From assembly GCA_035702985.1 (NCBI GenBank), contig DASSZD010000202.1, positions 1-8,890 of the forward strand: a DNA stretch of 8,890 nt, read 5' to 3'. This document shows positions 1 through 5,220 of the stretch, piece after piece. A program made the position numbers and the translations under genes. The stretch comes from JAKAXG01 sp035702985. Its GTDB lineage: Bacteria > Actinomycetota > Acidimicrobiia > Acidimicrobiales > Palsa-688. Each line of letters begins with the position of its first letter. The stretch's first letter is position 1. Under the pieces are notes generated by a model. The model did no database searches and was not told where the DNA came from. It worked only from the letters and a program-made list of their open reading frames with translations.

Positions 1-121
1 TGGCCGGCAGGGAGGAACCCCGGTGGTGAGTCGACGTAGCGTGGGCGGCCGGCGCCGTGATGGCCGCCGCCGCCGCGATCAGACCCAGCGCCCCCACCGC
101 GTGCAGGACCCTACGTGACAT
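1..121 (-). CDS. Secreted protein of unknown function (5' end only)
   Basis: Function not recognised. The minus-strand ATG at 119-121 opens a frame that stays open to the window edge, giving 40 codons. It begins MSRRVLHAVGALGLIAAAAA and continues to an Ala-rich stretch ending A-H-A followed by T-S-T-H-H. This is a textbook Sec signal peptide: a basic n-region (R3, R4), a hydrophobic core at about residues 6-23, and an AxA-type signal peptidase I site near residue 28. A GGAGG ribosome binding site lies 6 bp upstream of the ATG, which supports this start. The gene lies 74 bp downstream of the NrfD gene on the same strand, so it could be the last member of that operon, although an inverted repeat lies in the gap. 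The mature protein is outside the window. Coding status is fairly sure; function is unknown. Confidence 0.72.
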   Translation of the reverse strand, partial: MSRRVLHAVGALGLIAAAAAITAPAAHATSTHHRGSSLPA

Positions 122-158
122 CCCCGACCTCCCCAGCCCGAACCGTCAGATGTGCATA

Positions 159-175
159 CGTTCTATCCCAGAACG
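159..175. repeat. Perfect inverted repeat between nrfD-like gene and secreted-protein gene
   Basis: CGTTCT-ATCCC-AGAACG is a perfect 6-bp inverted repeat with a 5-nt spacer. It lies in the 74-bp gap downstream of the NrfD-like stop and upstream of the secreted-protein start. It has no T-run on either strand, so it is not a classical terminator. It could be an operator for the downstream gene or a small RNA hairpin. It differs from the actinobacterial LexA box (GAAC-N4-GTTC), because the half-sites are in the opposite order. Confidence 0.45.
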
Positions 176-195
176 GGACTCAACGGTACATCGGG

Positions 196-1269
196 CTACG
201 AACCGTCCCGGATCGGGCCCTCCCGCTCCAACCGCTCCCGCTGGGGTTGGACCGTGTACTTCGGATCCTCGGCGGACTGCACGCCGGCGTGGAAGATACC
301 GAAGCGGGTGAGCGCGGAGCCGGCCAGGAGGAGCGCCCCAGACGCCGCCGACACCAACCGGTTCCGCCGCCCGGCCAGAGCCCCGATGGCCCCGGCGGCG
401 GTGGCCGCCTCGGCCGCCTTCATGAGCTTCCCGGCCCGACCCTCCTCGTAGGCCTCGGAGGCCAGGCCCATGCGGGCACGCATCCAGCGACCGGCGGCCA
501 GCTCCACGAGGGCGGCGACCGGGCCCAGCCGGCGGGCCGGTCCGGCCTGCGCCACCGGCGCGGCCAGCAGGCCCAGCCCGGCGCCGGCGCTGCACGCCGA
601 GCCGGCGAAGAGAAACGGCATCTCCCGGTAGCCGCCGTGCCAGGCCGGTACCGCGGTGTCGGCCACCAGGGCGGCGGTGTAGGTGGTGACGGCGGGGCCG
701 GTGGCGGCCGCCACCAGGGTGGAAGCCACGGACAGCCGGTGGGCCGCCGTCTTGGGCAGCACCCAGCGCAGCGGGGCGGGCAGCGCCGACCCCAGCAGCT
801 CCAGCCCGGCGGCGGCGAAGGCGGCCGGGCTGTACACCGACAGGATCCACGTGCCCATGCTCATGGGCGAGCTGGGCTTGAACACCCGCAGCATGTTGTA
901 GAACCGGGCCGGCCGGCCCAGATCGTGCACCAACGCCACCAGGGACAGCCCGATGGCCCCGGCCGCACCGAGCTTGAGGGGCCGGGCCAGAGCCGGGCGG
1001 CCGGTCAGCTGGGCGGCCCCGGCCAGGACCGACGACGAACCGGCCAGGCCGCCGAGAAACAGGTAGCCGGCGATGTCGCGGGCCTCCCAGGTCGGCTTGT
1101 TGAGCACCGGCAGCCCGTAATACGAATGGAACTCCGGCTCGGGTACGACCGATTCGGCGGGCCGGCGCCGCTTGGGCCGGGACCCGTTGCGGGGGCCGGC
1201 GCCGATCAGGGCCTCCCGCTCCGGGCGGACATTGACCAGCCCCTGCTTGGTGACATCGGAGCGACCCAC
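196..1269 (-). CDS. nrfD: NrfD/PsrC-family quinone-interacting membrane subunit
   Basis: Multi-spanning membrane subunit, 357 aa, of the NrfD/PsrC family. These proteins exchange electrons between a partner [4Fe-4S] subunit and membrane quinone without haem. Visible hallmarks are the block before the first helix (E-F-H-S-Y-Y-G-L-P-V-L-N), the glycine-rich first helix (YLFLGGLAGSSSVLAG), the conserved H-D-L-G-R-P-A-R-F-Y-N-M-L motif with K-P-S-S-P-M-S-M-G-T-W after it, and the C-terminal signature R-F-G-I-F-H-A-G-V-Q-S-A-E-D-P-K-Y. The GTG start at 1267-1269 is chosen because GGGAGG (1279-1284) lies 9 bp upstream. The Fe-S gene stops at 1272, only 2 bp away, so the genes are almost certainly cotranscribed and translationally coupled. 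The basic N-terminus of about 65 residues before the first helix should be cytoplasmic. The sequence resembles NrfD subunits of actinobacterial formate-dehydrogenase-like operons. The symbol is a family label; the exact enzyme is not proven. Confidence 0.9.
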   Translation of the reverse strand: MGRSDVTKQGLVNVRPEREALIGAGPRNGSRPKRRRPAESVVPEPEFHSYYGLPVLNKPTWEARDIAGYLFLGGLAGSSSVLAGAAQLTGRPALARPLKLGAAGAIGLSLVALVHDLGRPARFYNMLRVFKPSSPMSMGTWILSVYSPAAFAAAGLELLGSALPAPLRWVLPKTAAHRLSVASTLVAAATGPAVTTYTAALVADTAVPAWHGGYREMPFLFAGSACSAGAGLGLLAAPVAQAGPARRLGPVAALVELAAGRWMRARMGLASEAYEEGRAGKLMKAAEAATAAGAIGALAGRRNRLVSAASGALLLAGSALTRFGIFHAGVQSAEDPKYTVQPQRERLEREGPIRDGS

Positions 1270-1271
1270 GA

Positions 1272-2126
1272 CTACCTGCCTCCCAGAACCGACAGCACCA
1301 CGCCCGCCACCACCCCGGCCGCGGCCAGCGCGGCCCGCCGGTACATCGACGACAGGTCCCGGGTGGTGACGACCGGATCCGGCGGCAGCCCGTACACCTC
1401 CGGCTCGTCGAGCAGGAGGAAGAACGCCCCGGTCCCGCCCACCCCGTCGCTGGGATCGTGGCCGTACAGTCGGGCGTCGGTGACGCCGCTGCCGTGGAGC
1501 TGGTCGACCCGCCGGTCGGCCCGCTCCCGCAACTCGTCGAGCGGTCCGAACTGGATGGAGTTGGTGGGGCAGGCCTTGGCGCAGGCCGGCTCCATACCCT
1601 CCTGGAGCCGGTCGTAGCAGAGGGTGCACTTCCACACCCGGCCGTCGTCCTTGCGCTGGTCGATCACCCCGTAGGGGCAGGCCGGCACGCAGTAGCCGCA
1701 CCCGTTGCACACATCGGACTGGACCACGACGGTGGAGAACTCGGTGCGGAACAGCGCCCCGGTGGGGCACACGTCCAGGCAGGCGGCGTCGGTGCAGTGC
1801 TTGCACACGTCGGACGCCATCAACCAGCGGAGGTCGGTGCCGCCCGTCCCCTCGTGATCCATCCCGGACTCCTGGCCGCCGAACGGCTTGCGCTGCTCTA
1901 TGAACGCCACGTGCCGCCACGTGTCGGCGCCCAGCCCCACGGTGTTGTCGAAGGACATGCCGGTGAAGTTGAGGCCGTCGTCGGGGACCTGGTTCCACTC
2001 CTTGCAGGCCACCTCGCACGCCTTGCAGCCGATGCAGATGGAGGTGTCGGTGAAGAACCCCATGCGGGGCGGGTGATCCTCCCACCCGGCGGATGCGGCC
2101 GGCTGGCCGGTGGTCGTCAGGGCCAT
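1272..2126 (-). CDS. fdhB: Four-cluster [4Fe-4S] electron-transfer subunit, formate dehydrogenase beta type, membrane-anchored
   Basis: Iron-sulfur subunit, 284 aa, that carries electrons from a molybdopterin dehydrogenase to the NrfD membrane partner. Sixteen cysteines form four ferredoxin-type sets: C31/34/37/41 (CIGCKACEVACKEWN), C108/111/116/120, C140/143/146/150 (CNGCGYCVPACPYG) and C167/170/182/186. This is the pattern of FdhB, HybA and DmsB-type subunits binding four [4Fe-4S] clusters. The region F-F-L-L-L-D-E-P-E-V-Y-G-L-P-P-D-P at about 235-251 is typical of the formate-dehydrogenase group. A single hydrophobic helix at about 264-281 ends the protein and should anchor it in the membrane. 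There is no Tat or Sec signal at the N-terminus. The start is firm: an in-frame TAG directly precedes the ATG, and GGAG (2133-2136) lies 6 bp upstream. The stop is 2 bp from the NrfD start. A catalytic subunit is not encoded next to it. Confidence 0.92.
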   Translation of the reverse strand: MALTTTGQPAASAGWEDHPPRMGFFTDTSICIGCKACEVACKEWNQVPDDGLNFTGMSFDNTVGLGADTWRHVAFIEQRKPFGGQESGMDHEGTGGTDLRWLMASDVCKHCTDAACLDVCPTGALFRTEFSTVVVQSDVCNGCGYCVPACPYGVIDQRKDDGRVWKCTLCYDRLQEGMEPACAKACPTNSIQFGPLDELRERADRRVDQLHGSGVTDARLYGHDPSDGVGGTGAFFLLLDEPEVYGLPPDPVVTTRDLSSMYRRAALAAAGVVAGVVLSVLGGR

Positions 2127-2208
2127 CTACAGCTCCGTTCCGGTCGAGGCGCCGGCCCCGGCCCACTAGCGATACGACTCCTGGGCGCTGATGTCATCGT
2201 CCCCGCCC

Positions 2209-2517
2209 CTACTCGCCGGCGGGGGGAGTCGGCGGCCCGAGGTCGCCCCGGGCCCGGCCCCGCACCCAGGCCAGCACCTCGGGGTTCTCCTCCGGCCGGT
2301 TGGGATTCTCGTGGGGTACGCCCAGCAGGGCCTGGGTCCCTCCGAGCTGGACGCCTTCGCGGTCCTGCTCCTCGGGGGCGAGGCTGTCGCTCCCATCGGC
2401 CGGGATCCCGGTGGCGATCATGTAGGCCCGGCCGGCCGGGATGCCCAGCTGGCGGCCCACCGAGGCGTAGTCGCCTCCCTGCCGCCACCTCTGCAGCACC
2501 TCATGGCGTGAAACCAT
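2209..2517 (-). CDS. Small protein with helix-turn-helix-like N-terminus, upstream of the Fe-S/NrfD genes
   Basis: A 102-residue soluble protein without transmembrane segments. Residues 5-38 (EVLQRWRQGG...YASVGRQLGIPAGRAYMIATG) look like a short helix-turn-helix: an alpha-helical lead, then an S-V-G-R-Q-L-G-I turn as in sigma-region-4 or resolvase-type motifs. The middle is acidic, and the tail (N-P-E-V-L-A-W-V-R-G-R-A-R) is helical and basic. From memory, similar small uncharacterised proteins sit directly before molybdopterin formate dehydrogenase genes in actinobacteria; that is established by gene order only, not function. GGAGG (plus coordinates 2525-2529) lies 7 bp from the ATG at 2515-2517, which favours ATG over the adjacent GTG at 2518-2520. 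The stop lies 82 bp before the Fe-S gene, so it probably leads that operon. It may regulate or assist assembly; the DNA-binding role is inference. Confidence 0.72.
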   Translation of the reverse strand: MVSRHEVLQRWRQGGDYASVGRQLGIPAGRAYMIATGIPADGSDSLAPEEQDREGVQLGGTQALLGVPHENPNRPEENPEVLAWVRGRARGDLGPPTPPAGE

Positions 2518-2662
2518 CACCCGTCCTCCGTGTTACCCCGGGTCGCGGCCGCTGCCCGTGCACGGGCAGGTCTATACCCTGCGCCGAGCCTACGACACCG
2601 GGCGGCGTCCGGCGGCTGGCGGCCCCAGTTTGCAGCCCGGCCGGGGCGGGTATCAGGCCGCC
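2518..2662. promoter_or_regulatory. Divergent control region between the fdh-like operon and the antiporter operon
   Basis: About 145 bp between the outward-facing starts of the small HTH-like gene (minus) and mnhE (plus); it must hold promoters for both. It contains a perfect 18-bp palindrome (2552-2569). On the minus strand TATAGA (2571-2576) is a reasonable -10 candidate for the HTH-like gene, and the predicted transcription start would fall inside the palindrome. I see no convincing -35 match for it and no strong promoter for mnhE. A GCGGCCGC palindrome (2545-2552) abuts the larger one. Promoter placement is inference. Confidence 0.45.
2552..2569. promoter_or_regulatory. Perfect 18-bp palindrome, candidate operator
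   Basis: CTGCCCGTGCACGGGCAG is identical to its reverse complement with no spacer. It lies in the divergent spacer and directly precedes a TATAGA box read on the minus strand, a classical repressor-operator position. Its perfect symmetry over 18 bp is well beyond what GC content alone makes common. It does not match operator consensus sequences I know for Rex, LexA, DtxR or CsoR. Confidence 0.55.
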
Positions 2663-3148
2663 GTGAACCGCGCTCGGACGCGCGCCGCCGTCGCAGCGGC
2701 TGCCTGGCTGGTGGTCCTGGGGCTCATCTTCATCCTGCTCAGCGGCGAGACCACCGCCGCCGACTGGGTCGGCGCCGGGGCGTGCGCGGTGGTGGCCGCC
2801 GTGGTGACGGTGCCCATGACCCGCATGCGGCTGTTCGACCTGCGGTTCCGGGTGGGATGGCTGCGCCACATCCCGGCCGCGGCCTGGCAGGTGGTGGTGG
2901 ATTTCGGGGTGGTGACGGCGTTCCTGCTGCGGGCCCTGGTCCGCCGGGAGCGGGGGTCCGGGGCGTTCGTCGCCCGGCGGGACTTCCCGGCGGGGGCCGC
3001 CGACGCCGAGGGAACGGCCTGGCGGGGCTTCGTGAGCATGACCTCCACCCTGTCGCCCAACTCGTACGTGGTGGACATCGATCACGAGGACCGGCACCGC
3101 CTGTCCCATGACCTGGTGCCGAGCCGCCGGTCGGAGCAGCCGGCGTGA
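2663..3148 (+). CDS. mnhE: Na+/H+ antiporter subunit E (MnhE/MrpE)
   Basis: Small membrane subunit, 161 aa from the GTG at 2663, of the multi-subunit Mrp/Mnh cation/proton antiporter. It has two hydrophobic hairpins near the N-terminus (about 9-28 and 33-52). A basic turn follows (R-M-R-L-F-D-L-R-F-R), then an amphipathic or membrane segment at about 70-92, then a soluble C-terminal domain. The S-M-T-S-T-L-S-P-N-S-Y-V-V-D-I-D block (125-140) corresponds to the conserved 'TPGT...DV' region of MrpE. The reading frame extends upstream to a GTG at 2558, but that start lies inside the palindrome and would add 35 low-complexity residues. The 2663 GTG gives the usual family length, although its ribosome binding site is weak. 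It overlaps mnhF by 4 bp (GTGA). First gene of the operon. In archaeal membrane-bound hydrogenase operons the equivalent is MbhA. Confidence 0.85.
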   Translation: MNRARTRAAVAAAAWLVVLGLIFILLSGETTAADWVGAGACAVVAAVVTVPMTRMRLFDLRFRVGWLRHIPAAAWQVVVDFGVVTAFLLRALVRRERGSGAFVARRDFPAGAADAEGTAWRGFVSMTSTLSPNSYVVDIDHEDRHRLSHDLVPSRRSEQPA

Positions 3149-3405
3149 CGATCACGTCGTGGTTGATCAGCGCCGCCGTTCTCCTGTCCGGGGTGGTGGT
3201 GTGCGGGCTGGCGGCCTGGCGCCGGCCCACGTTCGAGGGTCTGGTAGCCCTGGAACTGGGCGGCACGCTGGCCACCGTGACCCTGGTGTGCCTCACGGTC
3301 GGCTTCCAGCAGTCGAGCTACGGGGACGTGCCGATCATGGCCGCCGTGCTCAACGCGGTGGGGTCCCTGGTGTACGTCCGTTTCCTGGACCGGAGCCGGG
3401 CGTGA
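3145..3405 (+). CDS. mnhF: Na+/H+ antiporter subunit F (MnhF/MrpF)
   Basis: An 86-residue protein with three transmembrane helices (about 5-24, 33-54 and 62-80), the usual size and topology of MrpF (MbhB in membrane-bound hydrogenases). Conserved points are the R-R-P-T-F-E-G-L-V-A-L-E-L-G-G-T-L segment after helix 1, corresponding to the 'DR(L/V)VALDLLGT' motif of the family, and the final helix ending V-Y-V-R-F-L-D. The GTG start overlaps the mnhE stop by 4 bp, indicating translational coupling. In the family MrpF packs with MrpE and MrpG in the small-subunit part of the complex; its individual role is not known. After the stop a 46-bp gap follows, with a strong GC hairpin before mnhG. Confidence 0.85.
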   Translation: MTITSWLISAAVLLSGVVVCGLAAWRRPTFEGLVALELGGTLATVTLVCLTVGFQQSSYGDVPIMAAVLNAVGSLVYVRFLDRSRA

Positions 3406-3408
3406 GCC

Positions 3409-3433
3409 GGCCGGCGGACCGGTCCCGCCGGCC
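3409..3433 (+). repeat. Strong intercistronic GC hairpin between mnhF and mnhG
   Basis: GGCCGGCGG (3409-3417) pairs perfectly with CCGCCGGCC (3425-3433) around a 7-nt loop, starting 3 bp after the mnhF stop. A GGACCGGTCC palindrome lies in the centre. No T-run follows; the mnhG ribosome binding site (GGGGG, 3441-3445) comes 7 bp later. It could reduce transcription into mnhG, protect a processed 3' end or tune translation. This gap and the mnhC-mnhD gap are the only places in the operon where genes do not touch or overlap. Confidence 0.55.
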
Positions 3434-3451
3434 CCGGGCCGGGGGATGCAC

Positions 3452-3775
3452 ATGAGCCACGACGCCGTCATCGCCCTGCTCGTCGCCGGATGCGCCTGCC
3501 AGATGATCTGCGTGGCCGGCGTTCTGTGGATGCGCAGCGGTTTCGACCAGCTCCACTATTCCGGCGCGGCGTCCACGCTGGGCCCGCTGCTGATCGGGGT
3601 GGCGGTCGTCCTTCAGGGTTTCAACTCGGTGTCGGGCACCGTCGACTGCGTGGCCGCCCTGGCCATCACGGCCATCCTCGGGCCGGTGATGGTCATGGCC
3701 ACCGCCCGGGCCGGCCGCCGCATGCGCTACGACACCCTCGAGCCGCTCGAGCAGGAGTTCCAGCAGCAGCCGTGA
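3452..3775 (+). CDS. mnhG: Na+/H+ antiporter subunit G (MnhG/MrpG)
   Basis: A 107-residue membrane subunit with three helices (about 6-27, 43-62 and 66-84), as expected for MrpG (MbhC). After helix 1 comes R-S-G-F-D-Q-L-H-Y-S-G-A-A-S-T-L-G-P, the family's '(F/Y)-x-R-(M/L)-H' followed by a 'TLG' motif; the -LHYSGAASTLGP- version is typical of the Mbh-like branch. The C-terminal tail is charged and Gln-rich. ATG at 3452 is preferred because GGGGG lies 6 bp upstream; the ATG at 3446 in the same frame would leave no space for a ribosome binding site. The stop overlaps the next GTG by 4 bp. Confidence 0.85.
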   Translation: MSHDAVIALLVAGCACQMICVAGVLWMRSGFDQLHYSGAASTLGPLLIGVAVVLQGFNSVSGTVDCVAALAITAILGPVMVMATARAGRRMRYDTLEPLEQEFQQQP

Positions 3776-4017
3776 CCGCGGTGCAGATAGTGGCTTTCAC
3801 CGCCGTCATGGTGCTCGGCGTGCTGGTGGTGCTGTGCCGGGAGCCGCTGCGGCAGTCCCTGGTCAACGGGGTGTTCGGCCTCAGCCTGGTCATCCTGTTC
3901 ATGGTGCTGCAGGCCCCCGACGTGGCCCTGAGCGAGATCGTGGTCGGCACCGTGGCCTTCCCCCTGGTGCTGCTGGCGACCATCGCCCGGACCCGGGAGA
4001 AGCAACGCCCCGAATGA
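3772..4017 (+). CDS. DUF4040 / MbhD-like subunit (MrpA C-terminal domain as a separate protein)
   Basis: An 81-residue protein with three hydrophobic helices (about 4-21, 30-48 and 54-72). The Q-A-P-D-V-A-L-S-E motif at 47-55 is the signature of the DUF4040 domain. That domain is found as free-standing MbhD in archaeal membrane-bound hydrogenases and as part of the C-terminal region of MrpA in canonical Mrp antiporters. The acidic residues in this motif are thought to lie in the ion path, which is established for the family and not shown here. The GTG start overlaps the mnhG stop (GTGA), and its own stop overlaps the next start (ATGA), so it is a coupled operon member. It is independent of any MrpA antiporter core, which is absent from this window. 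Confidence 0.82.
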   Translation: MTAVQIVAFTAVMVLGVLVVLCREPLRQSLVNGVFGLSLVILFMVLQAPDVALSEIVVGTVAFPLVLLATIARTREKQRPE

Positions 4018-4835
4018 CCCCCACCGCAACGCCGATGAGCCGCCCTGCCGGCGCTCCCGCCTCCTCCGGCCGGGCGCCGGCGCGGCCGGGCGGCCGCCGG
4101 TTGCGGGTGGGGGTGTTCGCCGGCGCCGCCGGGGCGCTGGGCGGGTTCCTCCTGTGGGCCCTGGCCGGGCTGCCCTCGTTCGGTGACTACCACGGGACCT
4201 ACGGCCGGCTGCTCAACCAGGTGGGGGTGGCCCAGCGCCACGCCAGCAACGTGGTCGGTGCCATCGTGTTCGACTACCGGGGGTTCGACACGCTGGGCGA
4301 GGAGTTCATCCTGTTCTCATCGGTCATGGGCGTGGCTTTCATCCTCCGGGGCAACCTCAAGATCAAGGACCAGGCGCCGCTGGACCCCACCACCAACGAC
4401 GCCATGCGGGTGGTGGGGGTGCTCGCCACCCCGGTGGTCGTCCTGCTGGGACTGTGGCTGGCCGCCTACGGATATGTCACCCCCGGCGGCGGGTTCCAGG
4501 GGGGTGTGGCGGTGGCGGCCGCCGGAGCGCTGCTGTGGGTGTCGACCACCTACCGGGACTACAACCGGCTCACCCCGGCCCGCCTGTTCGACGCCATCGA
4601 GGGGTTCGGGGCGGCGTCCTACGTCATCGTCGGGCTGGTCGGGCTGGCCCTGGACGGGGCGTTCCTGGCCAACTTCCTGCCGCTGGGGACGTCGGGCAGC
4701 CTGGCCTCAGCGGGCAGCATCGGCCTGCTCAACTGGGCCGCGGCCCTGGAGGTGGCCGCCGCCAACCTGCTGCTGTACCGGGAGTTCTTCCAGGAGTACA
4801 TCCAGACCTTCCCCGGCGTGGAGAAGGAGGACTGA
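4014..4835 (+). CDS. mnhB: MbhE-MnhB fusion antiporter subunit
   Basis: A 273-residue two-part membrane protein. A Pro/Ala/Arg-rich N-terminal tail (1-30) is followed by an MbhE-like part (about 31-112): one helix, then V-V-G-A-I-V-F-D-Y-R-G-F-D-T-L-G-E-E at 80-97, a conserved MbhE/MrpA-C-terminal motif, then helix L-F-S-S-V-M-G-V-A-F. The second part (about 128-262) is MnhB: helix 132-152, then the invariant T-P-G-G-G-F-Q-G-G motif at 156-164, and further helices to about 252. Ordinary MrpB is about 140 aa, so this is a fusion of two subunits that are separate genes (mbhE and mbhF) in archaeal Mbh operons. It starts in an ATGA overlap with the DUF4040 gene. AAGGAGG (4824-4830), near its 3' end, serves as the ribosome binding site of mnhC. 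Confidence 0.88.
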   Translation: MTPTATPMSRPAGAPASSGRAPARPGGRRLRVGVFAGAAGALGGFLLWALAGLPSFGDYHGTYGRLLNQVGVAQRHASNVVGAIVFDYRGFDTLGEEFILFSSVMGVAFILRGNLKIKDQAPLDPTTNDAMRVVGVLATPVVVLLGLWLAAYGYVTPGGGFQGGVAVAAAGALLWVSTTYRDYNRLTPARLFDAIEGFGAASYVIVGLVGLALDGAFLANFLPLGTSGSLASAGSIGLLNWAAALEVAAANLLLYREFFQEYIQTFPGVEKED

Positions 4836-5176
4836 TGTCGTTCTATCCGTTCGTGGTGGCGGCGGTGCTGTTCGTGGCCGGGCTCTACGGGGTGGTGACC
4901 AGCCGGAACTACGTCCACCTGGCCGTGTGCCTGACGGTCATGCAGTCCTCGACCTACATCGTCCTGCTGTCGATCGGCTACGTGCACGGGGGCACCGCCC
5001 CCATCTTCAAGGGGCCGGCCAAGGCTCCGCCGGTCGACCCCGTGGTCCAGTCGCTGACCCTCACCGACGTGGTGGTGAGCGTGGTGGTCCTGGCCCTGAT
5101 CCTGGCCCTGGCCATCCAGGCCCACAAGCGGGCCGGCACCGTCGACCCGGACAAGATGACCGACCTGCACGGCTGA
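4835..5176 (+). CDS. mnhC: Na+/H+ antiporter subunit C (MnhC/MrpC, NuoK-like)
   Basis: A 113-residue protein with three helices (about 3-22, 29-50 and 73-95), homologous to complex I subunit NuoK. The family features seen are S-R-N-Y-V-H-L-A-V-C-L-T-V-M between helices 1 and 2, and D-P-V-V-Q-S-L-T-L-T-D-V-V-V-S-V-V-V-L-A-L in the last helix, equivalent to the MrpC 'DPLPQALVLTAIVI' region. The loop at 50-68 is Pro/Lys-rich, as usual in MrpC. The ATG shares one base with the mnhB stop (TGATG) and has an almost ideal ribosome binding site, AAGGAGG (4824-4830), only 4 bp upstream. This is the strongest translation signal of the operon. A 43-bp gap separates it from mnhD. Confidence 0.88.
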   Translation: MSFYPFVVAAVLFVAGLYGVVTSRNYVHLAVCLTVMQSSTYIVLLSIGYVHGGTAPIFKGPAKAPPVDPVVQSLTLTDVVVSVVVLALILALAIQAHKRAGTVDPDKMTDLHG

Positions 5177-5190
5177 CCGCCCGCCGTCAA

Positions 5191-5220
5191 CCGAAACCAG
5201 CCGACACCAGCCGACACCGA
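5191..5220 (+). repeat. Three imperfect 10-bp tandem copies in front of mnhD
   Basis: Three consecutive 10-mers (CCGAAACCAG, CCGACACCAG, CCGACACCGA) fill the bases just before and into the mnhD start codon. They take the place where a ribosome binding site would be expected, and none is visible. The repeat may be recent slippage or a translation enhancer-like leader. Confidence 0.55.

Noticed and set aside
159..175. LexA (SOS) box
   Set aside because: The half-sites are GTTC...GAAC, the reverse order of the actinobacterial GAAC-N4-GTTC box.
115..1617. 500-codon plus-strand open frame antisense to the NrfD and Fe-S genes
   Set aside because: It is antisense to two well-supported genes, has Gly/Arg/Gln-rich low-complexity content and no recognisable domain. 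Long antisense frames are expected at this GC content.
1270..2166. Extension of the NrfD frame to 656 residues
   Set aside because: The extra 299 residues are an Arg/Gly-rich frame-shifted reading of the Fe-S gene. The GTG at 1267-1269 with GGGAGG upstream gives a normal NrfD.
2166..2488. Short overlapping minus-strand frames that bridge the gap between the HTH-like gene and fdhB
   Set aside because: I checked whether they could be a remnant of a catalytic subunit. No molybdopterin-family C-terminal motif is visible and they overlap the better-supported gene.
2558..2662. Longer mnhE from the GTG at 2558
   Set aside because: It adds 35 residues not typical of MnhE, lacks a ribosome binding site and begins inside the 18-bp palindrome.
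1458..2666. 402-codon plus-strand open frame antisense to the Fe-S gene
   Set aside because: The composition is biased, there are no motifs, and it overlaps the whole conserved ferredoxin gene. It is a shadow frame.
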